From Diploscapter coronatus (taxonomy: Eukaryota > Nematoda > Chromadorea > Rhabditida > Rhabditidae): 64,000 nucleotides of DNA. Shown here piece after piece: positions 27,201 to 40,800 of the stretch. Position 1 is the stretch's first letter; every line of letters starts with the position of its first letter. The translations under genes were made by a program, and so were the position numbers. The notes beneath the pieces were generated by a model. The model had not been told where the DNA came from. It ran no database searches and saw only the letters and a program-made list of their open reading frames with translations. The DNA lies in assembly GCA_964036155.1 (NCBI GenBank), contig OZ038422.1, forward strand, positions 42,369,201 through 42,433,200. Reading direction: 5' to 3'.

Positions 27201-27788
27201 CTTCCAAACAGACCTGCACTTTTGTCGTTGCCGATCAGCTTGGGGTAGGCGTCGAGAAGGCCCTCGAGTCGAGCTCGCGTCATGTCCGTCACGAATTGGC
27301 GAGCAATTAGAGCTGAATGCAAGCATTTTATTTCCTAACGATTATCTTATCGCTGATATTCTCGAGTCGAATTGTAAGACGGGACTTGCTGTTTGCAATT
27401 CAGAGATTCAGACACTATCATTCCGTAGCAATTCGTTCCAAAGTTTGCTTATTTCTTGCCAACTCAACAACAAAAATCTCGGAACTTCGATGTTGTCTTT
27501 CAAAAATAATCGATGGAAAACGTGTAAAAATTCTGAAGAATTATTCGAAGTTTGGAACTTTCAAATTTCCTTCATTTCACAACTAACATTTCGACGAAAG
27601 AAAGACAAGTTGAAGTTGTCGCTTGAAACCACAAATATTTAACATTTTACTCAAGACAGACAGGTTGTTGAGGTTCTTCAGGAAATGAGCAAAATGTAAA
27701 ACATGTTCGTGGAATCAGGAGCTATGGTCATTTTGTGTTGCGTACCTTTGCCGCCCTTGCTGAAGATGGATGCAGCGATGAGAACCAT
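21203..27788 (-). CDS. copd-1: Coatomer (COPI) subunit delta / archain (15 exons)
   Basis: Delta-COP is part of the heptameric COPI coat that forms on Golgi membranes for retrograde transport to the ER. Fifteen minus-strand exons start at 27788 ([14 protein letters not shown]), continue at 27312-27214 ([20 protein letters not shown]) and 24868-24726 ([31 protein letters not shown]), and end at 21295-21203 ([11 protein letters not shown]). Total about 522 residues, close to the 511 of human archain. The longin domain lies in the first 140 residues, a charged helical linker follows ([13 protein letters not shown]), and the mu-homology domain begins near residue 260 ([17 protein letters not shown]). 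Segments such as [21 protein letters not shown] and [12 protein letters not shown] match conserved family positions. The intron between exons 2 and 3 is enlarged to 2.3 kb by a palindromic repeat. It is divergently oriented from the synthase gene. Confidence 0.95.
24870..26531. mobile_element. Palindromic foldback element with TTAA ends inside a copd-1 intron
   Basis: The first bases (ttaagagtgaatgtcag, from 24870) are the reverse complement of the last bases (ctgacattcactcttaa, to 26531). The two arms (about 24870-25425 and 25985-26531) are near-perfect inverted copies of roughly 550 bp. The element is bounded by ttaa on both sides, consistent with a TTAA target-site duplication as in palindromic TTAA elements known from nematodes, or a piggyBac-mobilised MITE. 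The central loop contains two diverged direct copies of a block of about 190 bp (near 25410-25600 and 25725-25910; shared gtagatcttg). No transposase is encoded; the 64-codon open frames in the arms are mirror copies of each other. Confidence 0.85.
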
Positions 27789-28832
27789 TTGCTTGGACCG
27801 GTAACGAGCTGCGGATGGCTAGAAATGAGCTGAAAATCAAAATCATACAAATGTAAAGAGAAAACGTATGCTAATTGCGAAAAACAACTAAATTCAATGG
27901 AAATAGACAAATCACAACGTGTCCCGCCCTGGACTTATGTGTTGGCAGAGAATGGGGAGAGAGCGTGGAAGAGCGAGAGGGAAGCAGAGAAGAATAAGTA
28001 CACTTCGAAATAGAGAAATGCTTGATCCTATCGCTGTTTTGGAAAAGAATTTCAATAAAATTTCAGAAAGAAATGACTAGTTAGAAAAATCTTGAAATTT
28101 TTCTTTAGATTTTTTGGTTCCAAAGAAGGGAAATTTTGAAGATCAGCCCCAGAACGATAAATTCTGAAAAGACCATCAGAGTCCGATAACATTTTGCGAA
28201 AACGTATTCAAGTTTCACAACAGACTCAGGACGAACATGAATGCTCAAAATTCCTATTTTATGCTGATCGACAGCTCGTTTCTTCGCTTTTTATTTATTT
28301 ATTTTATTCCATTTTCTTGTCTTGTGGGAGTCATTTTCGGAAAACCATTAAGACGCATTCTTTGAGTAGCTAGAACAAAATATAAAGAGTGGCCGGACAA
28401 TTGTAAAAGCATCCCCGATCCAAACCAACCCCATATGGGTGGATACACCCATGGGTCCTAAGCAAAAAAAATGGAAAGACCAGACCCCGTCCACTTTTGG
28501 GAGCGGAACAAAATAACCCCGGTTTTTCATTAAGGCCTAAGGGCATATCCACTATAGGGGTTTGGTTCGGATCCGGACCCCCTTTGACAGTTGTTCTGTT
28601 TATTCGTGGAATGGCTCTTAAATATTTCATGATCCCTGGCAGATTTCCTAATTTTGTATCATTCATCGTTTTAGAACACTGAAATGAATTGCGCCGATAA
28701 TTGCCTGACATCATTGCGCTTGAACAATGATGGCATGTCATAGACGGCTAATTTGAGGGTCGATTATTCTTTAGAAAGGGTCAACAAGAGGGTGCCCTAT
28801 TTTTATTTTTATTCTCATAAGTAGGAATAAAA
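27789..28832. promoter_or_regulatory. Divergent intergenic region between copd-1 and the synthase gene
   Basis: About 1.04 kb lies between the two start codons and should hold both promoters. No core promoter motif is obvious, as is usual in nematodes. The middle is occupied by an imperfect hairpin (listed separately). The bases before the synthase ATG (tattctcataag) could be a weak trans-splice acceptor. Confidence 0.45.
28396..28596. repeat. Imperfect foldback repeat in the copd-1/synthase intergenic region
   Basis: The left arm (28413-28445, gatccaaaccaaccccatat...) pairs with the right arm (28546-28575, ...ataggggtttggttcggatc) and the outer flanks also pair (caattgtaaaagc with gacagttgttctg in reverse complement). 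The segment is distinctly GC-richer than its surroundings. A shorter related piece appears near 52448-52472 (aaggacccatccacccatat), suggesting a dispersed family. Confidence 0.55.
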
Positions 28833-31800
28833 ATGCGTGAAGAAATCTCGTCTCTAAACGGACGTCTAAGCTCTTCCCCATCACCTTTGATCGGTATTCG
28901 ATCGCTTTCCTGTCGACTGCCTGGAGGCGTATCGGATCACAGGGAATTCTGGCAATTGCTCAAAATGGGTGTCAATCCGTTCGCTCGAATTCCTGCATCA
29001 AGAATCCCTTCCAGAGATACACTGATTCAGGGTTTTCTTTATTACCTTAGTCCTTTGTATTGGTTTTTTTACAGACGAAACTTATGGAACTGAAGTCGAG
29101 GGTGGCAATTTCATTTCAAACGATGTTAGCCATTTTGATGCGCCATTCTTTCGGATTTCTCGATCCGAAGCCGAAATGATGGATCCACAGCAGCGAGTTC
29201 TTCTTGAATGTGTTCAAGTTGGTGGCAATAATATTCAGTAGATCAAAAGTTTTCAGGAATGTATCGAGAATGGAGGCGTGACAGATTGCAGTGGAACAGG
29301 AGTGTTCGTTGGCCTAATGGAGAAGGAATATCAGGAAATGTCACAAACAAAGACCATTCTTTCCATGCTCGGATCAATGGCATCGGTTCTTTCCGGAAGG
29401 CTCAACTACGTGTTTGACTGCTACGGTACCGAGTCGGTAAAATTGTCCCCATTCTCAATTTAGGTCCTTCTCTGACTGTTGACACAGCGTGCAGTTCATC
29501 TCTCGTTGCACTTGATTTGGCTATCGGTGCTCTGCTGGAAGGAAAATGTCAACAGGCTGTTGTTGCAGGTTAAAATTATGAGAATTTGTGACAAACACAT
29601 TATTTCAGGAGTGAATCTGATTCTGAGCGAACAAGGTCAAGGAGTTCGAGCGAATGGAAACATGCTATCTGTTGATGGAATTTCTGCCAGTTTCGACTCA
29701 CGGGCCAATGGCTATGGTCGTTCAGATGGCTGTGCCTGTTTGCTACTGGAAATTGTCAAACCTGATCAAGAGTGAGTCCCAGTTTCTTTGTTTTCGCATT
29801 TCAACAATTTTCAGCTATCTCTGTTACATCAATGCTAGAAATGTGAACCATTGTGGCCGTGGCGTATCATTGACTTCTCCGAATGGAGCTTCTCATCAGA
29901 GACTTCTCTCTAGCATGTTCCGATCATCCGGAATCGATAAGGATTCTGTCGATTATTGGGAAGCACATGGAACAGGCACGTCTCGGGGCGACCCTATCGA
30001 ATTCAACGCACTATCATCCGTCCTAAATGGAATGCCTATAGGCAGTGTGAAGTCTTCACTGGGTCATAACGAAGCGGCTGCAGGAGTGACTGGTCTGCTC
30101 AAGCTCTGTCTGTTGCTGCACCATCAATTCATCCCTCCTCAACTTCACTTACAACTTCTTAATCGAGAAATTTCCCCAGGATCTCTGTATCTGCCATTCG
30201 TTGGACAGGAAGAAGGCATTCAACTAGGAGGTATCAGCTCATTCGGTGTCAGCGGCACAAATGCTGCTGCAATTCTCAGCAAGACTAATCATGATAGAGA
30301 AATTCGGAAGGAGCATAGACCCATTCACAACCTCCACCTGCTGCCTTTGTCTGCCAAATCACCGAATTCACTAGCAGAAATGGAGAAGCACACTCTCTCG
30401 ATGTTGCAGACAAGCGATGCTTCGATTTCAAAAGTCGCTGCAATTCTTGCGAATTGTCGTACACATTTCAATCACAGAACAGTTCTGGTTGTCAACAGAT
30501 CAGGTCAAATCATTAGCAAATCGACTGCAACTGTCAAAGAAAATAAGTCAAAAAAGAGGATTGAGTTGTCAATCAGCAATTCGAATATTCATCCCGACAT
30601 TCTCTCGATTGAAATGATCCAGAAAATCTTCATGAAATCAGATTACCAAGATACGAATTCAGAGATGACTTCAAAACTTTCCCATTCATTCACTGAATTC
30701 GTTAAGCAGCTTTGTGATGAAATTCTCGTTTCAACTGTACCTTCCGAAAGCTTGAAATTGGGTGAAAATTCATTCGAACTGCGACATCGAAAATATCTAA
30801 ATTCTGATCAACAAGATGATAGCTTTTCAGTCGAATCAATATCGTTGGAAACATTATTTGAAATTGTGTCTCATCTCTATTTGCACGGCTATCCAATCAA
30901 CTGGTCTCTAATTTATGCGCCTCCTAGTATTCCAACTTTCCTACCTAATTATCCATTTTCGAAGCAGAGCTATTGGTTCTCCAACCGTGAGGAAGTATTC
31001 GATCATTATCTGGTTGGCACACGGATCAAAGCAGGGTGAGGATTATCGAATTTTCAAATTAACTATTCTCGATATCAGAACATTGGAAACGAAATTTAAA
31101 AAAAATCGAATTTTAATATGCGAGAATTAGCGTGTAATTTGAAGCAGGTTTTGTGAGATTTCGTTAATATGAGAAGCGAATTCTATGCATTTGAAGTTGA
31201 GCAGCACACTATGTACTTTCGATTATGTGCATCATTTAGTTCAAATTTACCACTTACTAGTAATAGTTGTAAAATTTTAGATCTCACAGCAACAATAATC
31301 TCGAGATTTACTTCCGAAATTTTCTTTGTCAATGGCGTCATGCTCATCTGTTCACTAGAAAAGCACTTGGAATGGGTACAGCGTTTGAGGTAGCTAACAC
31401 AGTGATCAATCAAATTACTGATGCTAGGTAAAATTGCACATGAATGTATGGCTTATCAACGACTTATTTAGAATGTCAATTGTAAACATGGGTATGAACT
31501 CCATAACATTACCCAAAGCAGGGTGGCTGAATGTGAAGGTGCAAAGAAACAATGACAATAGTTTTGGAATGACTGCTAAAGTTGATAAGGACATCTGGTT
31601 CAATTGTGAAGCAGTGGAACACAACGACATTCATGAAAGAAATTTCGATGACAATAACTTTGAAAGAATGAAAAGCACAATTAATGAATGCGACAACTTT
31701 GTTTTCCTCGAGGTAATTTGTTCGCCCATGAAAGATGAAAAGCGAATTTAGGATTTACCGAGTTCTATCGTCAAATTACGCAACGAATTATTATTTGTTG

Positions 31801-34800
31801 ATTGCACCTACGAGCCCTCATCCTTTCTTACATTATTTGCTATAATCAGTCATTTAAATGGTCATCCAATTTCTTCGAATGAAATTCGCTTCCAAGTTGT
31901 TCAAGATCTGCCCAAACAGTTTTTCTTTTCTCAATTGGAAAACAATTCATCACGAATTTCATACCGGGTTTGTAGAGATCAAAATTCACGAACGAGAAAC
32001 CAACTTTAGATATGGGATATTCAAGGACGTGTGATAATTGATGTTTCAATTGGAAACGATGTTCAATCCTATTCGCCTAATTCTGATAATTCAACATGGC
32101 TGTCAGATGAGCATAGTCTGCCTACTCTAGTGAATGACAACCAAACTCGAAGCGATAATATTGTTTTGTCAAAGGTATACAATTTGCGAAAAAAAAAAGT
32201 TTAAAAACTATCAAAATTTTCAGGTTCTTATTGCTTTGTCTGACGTTCTCGTCAATGATTCTTCTCTTTCCTCTTCTGAGTTGTCGAGTCGATTTGATGA
32301 ATTGGGCCTGGATTCAGTCTGTTCAGTCGAATTCCTGCACCGTCTATCCTCTGTTCATTTTCCCTCGATTTCCGTGACTTTAACAGACCTATTCGATTAT
32401 CCTACTCCACTTCAATTGACAGAAAGAATCGAAGAACTTCTAGCAAGCACGGATGAAATTGGAACGGAGAACACCAGTGAAAATGAGGAATTCGGTAGTT
32501 ACGTGTCAAATGAAAATACGGAATCCTTTTTCGAAAGCAATAGTTCGCCTACAATGTCAACGCCATCGAGAAAAATTTCAACTGAATTTGATAAACCCTC
32601 TAGTGAATACTCATCTAATGAGAAAAATTCGCCTGATTTCGTGAAAGATATCCGTCAAAAGATTCACAGCGCTGTATCCGATGTCATATCGGAAGAAGTC
32701 GACTTCGAAGATGATGTCAATTTCTATGAGCTTGGGATGGATTCACTTGGAGCCATCGATTTTGTGAATCGATTAAATGAGAAATATTTTACAACAGAAG
32801 GCAGAGATTTTGTGACGATAGGCGATATATTCGATAACCCTAACATTCTCGAGTTATCTCAACACTTGGCGCAGAAGCTAGGACAACGAAATGCGAATGA
32901 TGAGATAGCCAATGAGCAATTTGAGAAGGAGTCTTCAAATGAGTCCTGCGATCAGCTAAATTCAACGTTGGAAGAAGCAGCTATGCGCGACGCCTACATT
33001 TCTGCATTTTATGAAGACAAACTTGCATTACAAGAAGAATTCGATGTGATCTGGAGTTACTGTAAGATCAGGAAGGAATTTCTACTGAAAGTTAAGAATG
33101 AGCGCGAATCCGTCGTTACTTCATCACATTTTGATAAATTGCAATTGAGTCACGGCGTCCGAAAGTTGCACATCGATTTGTCTGACTATGAAATGAAGGA
33201 TTCTACCAACGACATTCAACTCTTTGAACATCTAATGAAATTTTGCAGTACTCTTCTGAAGCAGAAGTGCCAGTTCGAAATTGGCGTTTCATCAAAACCA
33301 TGTCGAGCTAATGCAGCAGCTCGCGCTTTCATGAAGACAATTGCAACGGAAAAGTATCCAAAACTGCGGTTCGCTTGGAACGAGAAGATTCAGCGAATCA
33401 ACATGAAGAAGAAGAATGGAAAGAGCGTCAGTGGAACATGGCTGATAACTGGCGGATTGACTGGGATTGGACTGGAAGTCGCAAAAATGTTGAGCGAAGA
33501 AGAGGATGTTGAAGGAGTCGTGCTCGTGGGTAGAAGGAAACCGAGTGAAGATACATGCAGAATCATTGAGGAAATGAAACGGAGAACGAAGGTTTCATCG
33601 AAAAAAATCACTTCTTGTAAAGTAGGCCTCGTTTAGGTATTTGTCATCAATGAAAATATTTGCGATGAAGCGAAATTCTCAGCCGCCTACCAAAATCTGC
33701 CGTTCAAGATTACGGGAGTAATTCATTCGGCTGGATGCATTCGGGTATCTTGAACATTTATTCCCTTTTCAAGTAATAAACCACCTTTCAACAGGATGCT
33801 TCATTCGAGCGACAGACAATTGAGTCCTTCATCGAAGTCTACCGAGCAAAGGTCATTGGATTAAAGGTGCTGGAGAAAGTTATTGAAGCAAATGGACATA
33901 AGGCTAGTATTTCGTCATTTATTCAAAGAGAATAGATAATTTTAGCTGAATCATTTCGTCGTCATGTCGTCTTTCACAGTTCTATGCGGAAATTTCGGAC
34001 AGTTGAATTATGCAGTCGCAAATGGACTCATGGAAGATGAGGTTTGCAGATTTGAAAGAAATGATTTCATCATACTGCGCAGATACGACGTCGTCATTCG
34101 CTTGGCTTGTCTGGCGGCATAATTCAATGGGGCAATTGGCTCTCGACTGGCATGGCATCCACTCCTCAAATTCGATCATTCCTGCAGTCGAAAGGCCTTC
34201 CTGGTCTGGCGACCGAAGAAGCTCTTTCATATCTCAAATCAGCAGTTCAACACAACATCAACGCGATAGCTGTAGTTAAAGTCGATTGGAACCCGTTCCT
34301 AGCTAGCAGAATTGATTTGCCAGGAGATTTACTGCTGAATGAATCAATCGATCAAGAGCAAATTATGAAAATGTCACCAGTAGATAATGGCGAGCAATTT
34401 TCAAACGAAGCGCAAGATGCAGCATTAACGAACCTCTGCAGTTTGTTGGCCATGAATATTTATTTTAACGATGAAAAATCCTTGCTTGAAAATAAGCAGA
34501 AAACATTGCACGAATTAGGGAACGGAAAAATGTATCACGTCAAGCCTGAACGAAACTGCATTTCGTTGATTGCAAAATCAATGGACGAAATGAAAAGCCA
34601 AATAGCTAACTGTACAATTTCGAATGGAAAATCAGTTGTTCAAGGCAAAACTGTACTTCTTTTCTCAGGTATCCGCAACATTTCCAAAGCTATCCTTTGA
34701 ATTATCGTCTTCAGGCCAAGGTGCTCAATATTCAATGATGGGAAGACAACTATCCGGAGTTTTTCCTCGATTTGGACAAATTTTTCGAAGCTGTCTCGAC

Positions 34801-37800
34801 ACTGCAAGTTCATTAATGAATTCTGTCAAGTTAGAACCTTCATCGTTCTTCTTTACAATTCAAAACTTCAGCCTCTATGAAATCGTAAATGATCCATCAA
34901 AGTACGATGAATTGCATCTGACGTCGCGAACTCAACCCATCATATTTTGCTTCTGCCATGCGATAGCAGAACTTTGGAAGGATTTTGGTGTCAAGTCAGA
35001 TTATTTTCTTGGTCAGTATTTATTCGAATATAGAAAGGTTCGAAGGGATCTTCATCCACCGAGCATAGTATTTTGTTCCCAAAACATTTATTCGCGATCG
35101 TTATATTATCTCTTGCATGTGAAGTTGCATATTTTATTTTTCACCATAGACAGTAGATCAATAGCGACACTCCCCGTATAAGGTACAGCAAAATAGTCGT
35201 TTATGATCGACTTTATTTTGACAATATCGATGTGTTGGCAAAAATAACTGCGATGTTATACCCTAGCTTTTTCAGAAGCGCTTACTTTTTCGAGCTCCTC
35301 TACGTCCTTATCTTTTTTCTTTTACTTTTCCGCCTATCATCCAAGAAAGGGCAAAAATCTCACTCACTATCCGCTACAACATACTGCCATGAGTAGGAAA
35401 CTCATTGTTGCATTATGTGCATGGTAAGCAGAAGTGAGAGAGCATTAAGACAGGTTTTGAGGCTTCAAAAAGTAAACGTTTCTGCGAAAGCTTCTATAAT
35501 TTAATGACTTTTGATTTCAGGTCATAGTGTTGGTGAATTAGTGGCTGGTGTACAGGCAGGAATTCTGAGTCTTGAAGACGGATTGAGGCTTGTCGTCGAA
35601 AGGGGAAAAGCTATGGAAGCGGTTAGAGGCAAAGGAGCGATGCTGGCAATCAGCAGGGAAGCTGCAAATTTGTGCGGAAACAAATTCGATGTTCACGAAG
35701 CTGCTATCAACAGGTATTTTGTTGAGCGAAAAATTTAGTGATCGGCAACAATCGAATCGATTTAGCAACCGTCAAGTTGTGCTGGCTGGATTCAAACCTG
35801 AACTCGACCGTGTCCGAATTTTTCTTTCTGAACTCGAATACAGTTCATTCTACGTGAACGAGCAGTATCCATTCCATTCGCCTCTAATTACTGAACAACA
35901 TCTTCATGATTTCCGTCTTGTCTGTCGGTCAATTAGATTCTCGAAAGCAGCTATTCCAATCGTTAGCAATGTCACTGGAAAGTTAATCTACGATTTTTCT
36001 GAAGATTATCTTGTGCAACAGATAGTATCGACTGTCAGGTAAAAGAAATATTTCTATCGGAGCAGTCTCAGGGAGGTGTTTGATTTGAATAATCGAAATC
36101 AGTGTTGTAATTACGATTATTCTCTGCTCGCGAATTATGCGAAACTGTTTAAAACATATACCAGAATTGGAATTCTGTTAACTCTCCGAGTTATTTCAAA
36201 ATTCTCACAAATGGATACTATTTCCAGATTCACCGACTGCATCGAACATCTGAGAAATCTAAATGTCAACTGCTGGCTCGAATGCGGTCCTTCTTCTATG
36301 CTCTGCTCATTTGTCAATTCTACAATATTACAGTCCAGCAATGATAGGGATAAGTCCTCTATCTGTACTGTGAGTTCTGCTTCCGAGAAAGACGATGATT
36401 TGTATTGCTTCCTGCAATCAGCGCTAGAACTCGAACGGCTTGGACATTTTTTTAATTGGGAGTCCCTCTACTGTGGTCCATCATCATTGGAAGATGGTGA
36501 TAGTTCTCGTGAGAAATTGATGAATCTGCCAATCAAAGAAGAATTCATTCTCACGAACGATCAAATCAATCTACTGAAGACTCATTGCGTCAACGAGAAG
36601 CCCGTTGTCTGTGCAACTTTTCAAATTTACCAAATTTGTTTATGGGTACAGTCGAAAATCGAAATTCAACATCCGGATGTGCAACTTGTCCTGAAGAATG
36701 TCAGATTTACAAAGGCGTGGAATCTAAACGAAGATGGAAATCGCTACGAACTTCAATACAATCACGATTTGTCAGTAGAAATTCATGTTGGAGAGAAAGT
36801 AGTATTCACAGCCGAGGTTGCTTGGAGGACGATGCCAATTAATGATGAGAAAGATCTAGAACCATTATACAAAGCAGATGTTCAGTCGTTCGAAGCCGGT
36901 AAGTATTCTTAATTATGAGCTGGTAAAAATTTAAAAAAAAAAAAAAAAAAAATGGTGGCGTATTTTTTGTCAAATGTAGATTGGATTTCTTTTTTTTTCA
37001 ACAAAGATATAGCGTCAATTGGGAAAATAACGCCGTTATTTTTTGAAAATCATTCGGTCTTTGCACACACACCGTCGCTCAGCCAAATTTTAATTACCTC
37101 TAATTTCAGATCGATTTTACAGTCGATTATCGTCACTTGGATTGGAATATTCTAAGGAATTCCAACTAATCGAAACTGGCAACAAAAATCCATCATACTG
37201 TGAATGCCTATTGAAAGAATCCTCAATGCCTTGGATAGAAATGGATGTCAGTTTGCACTCGATCCTCAGAGTTTGCTTGGACGAGTTCTCAGATCGATTC
37301 TACATTCCTTTCACAATCAGTCAAGTCTACGTGAATTTACAACTGATAAATGACAAATCGATGCCAGAAAGAATCGCATTTTCGGAAAAGAAGAGCCTGA
37401 ATGAAAAGTTTCTGCAATTGAATTGTCGGCTGGAAAATTCAGTCAGTGGGAATGTTCTGTTCGAAGTATCAAATGGAACAGCCATTGCCATCAAAGGAAA
37501 GGTCTCAGACTTGAATAATACTTCACGGGAAACGCAACTAAATGCCAACGAAGAAAACGACACAAATAAAATCAACCTGATTGGATACTCAGTCCGAACT
37601 CGGAATAACTGCTGCAATGCGGATTCATTTTGGCAAACACTCAAATCGAATTTCATTGATGCTCAATTCGGTCATAGAAAATGCTCGAACGAAAGTAATT
37701 CATATCTGATGGACTACGATGTCGAGAAATGGGATCCTCTATATTTCGGACTAACTCCCACGGAAGCCAAATTCACTGATCCTCAACAGCGTCTATTGCT

Positions 37801-40800
37801 GATGGGTGTTGTCGAGGCGCAAACGATGGCAGGAATTGCAAAATTCCCATCCAGAACTGGAGTCTTTGTGGCAGCTGGACATTGTGATTTCGAAAATCGA
37901 ATATTCGCAGAGGTGAAGAAGTCAATAGCTCAAATGGGAACGGGAACGAGTAGGGCCAGTTTGGCTGGCAGGATCTCGCACTACTTCAAACTGGATGGCC
38001 CCTCGATCGTCTATGACACTGCTTGCTCATCGAGTTTCGCCGCTCTGCTCGAAGCATGTGAGCAACTGCGAAGAGGAACTATTGAATGTGCTATCGTCGG
38101 ATCGGTAAATCTCATCCTGCACGATATGATCACCGACGTGTTGAAATGCTCTAATTTGATTGCTGACAAATGCAGACCTTTCGCTGCGGATGCAGATGGG
38201 TTCGTAAGAGGAGAAGCTGTTTGTTGTGCGATTCTTTGTTCGTCTTCATCTACCCTATCGACTGATCCAATTGTCCAGTTGAGTGGATGGGCTGTGAACC
38301 ACAATGCAGGCTCAAGCAATGCACTGAACGTTCCAAGTGGAAGAACGGAAGAGGAATGCATGAAAACGTCTGGAGGAGAAACGGAAGATGTTCACAATAT
38401 CGAGTGTCATGCTACTGGCACACAAGTTGGAGATGGAATTGAACTGGAAGCCATCGGCAGAATGAAAATGAAGAATGGCAAGGAAGTCCACGTTAGTAGC
38501 ATCAAAGAGTTGATGGGTCATTGCGAAGCAAGCTCAGGGTTGGTTTCTCTCATTGCTGTCATCGAGCAGATGAAGCGAGGTTATTCAATATCACAGCGAA
38601 AAGTTGATTTGACGAATAGGGCTATCAGAAACGAACAATTCATCATTAACTTCGTGGGGACTGAAGAAAAGATGGACAAGTGCTTGATCAATAATTTTGG
38701 TCTAACTGGAACCAACACGTCACTGCTCGTTCAAAATGTACGCCCATTTGTAAGTGAGCTGCAAATATCAGGCAGATTGTATTTTCTCATGACGTTGTCA
38801 GCTAAAACACAAAATGCATTGAACAAAATTTGCAATGAATTCGTGCAGTTTGTAGAAGAAACTCATCATCCAATCGAATTGATTTCCGCGAAGACTCGCA
38901 GAATGGAGCATTTTCGCTTCAGAGCTGCAGTCATCTACAGTTACAAAAGACGAATCGTTTGGAACAGCCAACTCAACTCCAACATAACAAAAAGTGACGA
39001 AAATGAAGAATTGAATAAATTTCTTCAACTTGCAAATAGTTATTGCCAGGGGAAAAATCTAGATATTCCAGTTGAACAAGATCTCAAGTTGAAAAACCTA
39101 TGGAAGTTTCATATTCCAAACAACAACGTCTATGAAGAAGTTGACTGTTGGCCTTTCGAGAGGCGTAAAATTTCAGGAGATAAAAATAACTCGAATAGAA
39201 CATCAAGCGTAACCGAAATGTTCTTCGAAAGAACTCTTGTCAAGAAACAGATTCGGAATTCAACTAAACAGAGTCCCACCATATTTTGCCTAAATAAAAC
39301 ATTGAATTTCGGATGGATTCAGCCCATTCCCGAAGGTAAACTTATAAAAGTACACGATTCAATGTTCGTCTATTTTATAAACGAAGGAAAGGAGAAGGAG
39401 CAATTCTTTGAAATTATCGACCATTGGAAATCGCTATCAGACACGAGCATTTTTGTCCTAGCTTGTAAAGCTAACTCGACAATGCACACTGAATGGACAG
39501 CCCTATTGAAATCACTTGCTGTTGAAAAACTTCGTAAGCACAAATTCATTTCGTTTGAAACTGAAGCACAGCTGAAGGCTGAGCTATCAAATTCGGCTGA
39601 TATTTTCGAGGCAATTTTCTATAGAAGATCGATCAGACACGTCGAAAGACTTGTGAGAATAGTCCAAGACAATTTGAAAAAGACACTGACGAAAATAGAA
39701 AATGCAGTGATAACAGGAGGAAATAGCGGAGTTGCACAGGTGATGCGAGGAAAACTTCAACCAAAGCGAAGCTTGATTTTCACGAGAAATGTAAAATCGA
39801 AGAGCAATGAAACAAATGTGGAATACATTCCTTATTCTGAAAACCCGACGGAGTATGCCAGATTCGGGCAGAACGATTGTTTCATTCACTGTGCAGGTGC
39901 TGTGCTGAATGGGAGAATGGAACAAATGGAAATGAAACGATTAGAAGCAGTTCTTGAACCGAAGGTCAGTATCCTGAATCAGTTGCGACCTCTCGTTCAG
40001 TCTGCTCCCCATCTAATCTGCATTTCGTCTGCAGCAGCTATTTTCGGTTCGATCGGTCAGTCAAATTATGCCTTTGCCAATGGACTAATGACTTCCCATT
40101 TGGAGAAGCTAGAGGTGAAGAATGGAATGGTCAGAAAAATCCAAACAATTCATCTAGGACCTGTTGAAGATGCTGGAATGTTGAGTGGAGAGGAGATGCA
40201 ACCAATTCGAAGACAAATTGAAGACGGGGGATGGCAAATGCTATGCAGAGAAGACGTGGAAGAGTGTTTGGAATATTCATCCCGCGAAATAGTTGTGTTC
40301 AAAGGAGACTTTACAAGAATTGCACAGTTACAACCTCATCTGAAGTTGTTCCTTAGCGAATTACTTCCTAAAAATAAACAAGACATGGAATCCAAGAAGA
40401 CGGCAAATGAAGAGAGGTCTTTGAAGCAGATATTCCTCGATACAACTGGCATCGAAATTTGTGAAGACAACAGATCAACTCCTTTTATGGATCTCGGAAT
40501 TGATTCTCTTCTGCTCGAACAACTTCGATCTAATGTAAATTCTTCGTTCCAAACAAACCTATCGATCGTTGACTTATTCAATTGTCCAACCTTCGAAAAA
40601 TTGGATACTCACCTAAAGCAAAAAGTATCTCTGCTGTCAATAGACAATCATCAAATTCTCAGCCGCATCTCACCGAACAAGCGAAACTCAATTGCCATCA
40701 TTGGAAGAAGTGGAATGTTCAGTGGAGGCGTAAATGCTGAACAGTTCTTTCAATCTCTTCTAGACGGCAAGGATCTCATTACTCGGACTGGTAAGTTTAC

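Noticed and set aside
33592..33636. Reading exon 11 of the synthase on to TSCK and a stop
   Set aside because: The stretch gtttcatcg...gtttag is a 45-base intron; removing it restores the KR frame into [14 protein letters not shown].
36933..36952. Run of 20 adenines just before the giant synthase exon, as a possible retroposition tail
   Set aside because: A retrocopied cDNA would carry poly(A) at its 3' end, whereas this run is 5' of the exon on the coding strand. It is a simple intronic A-run.
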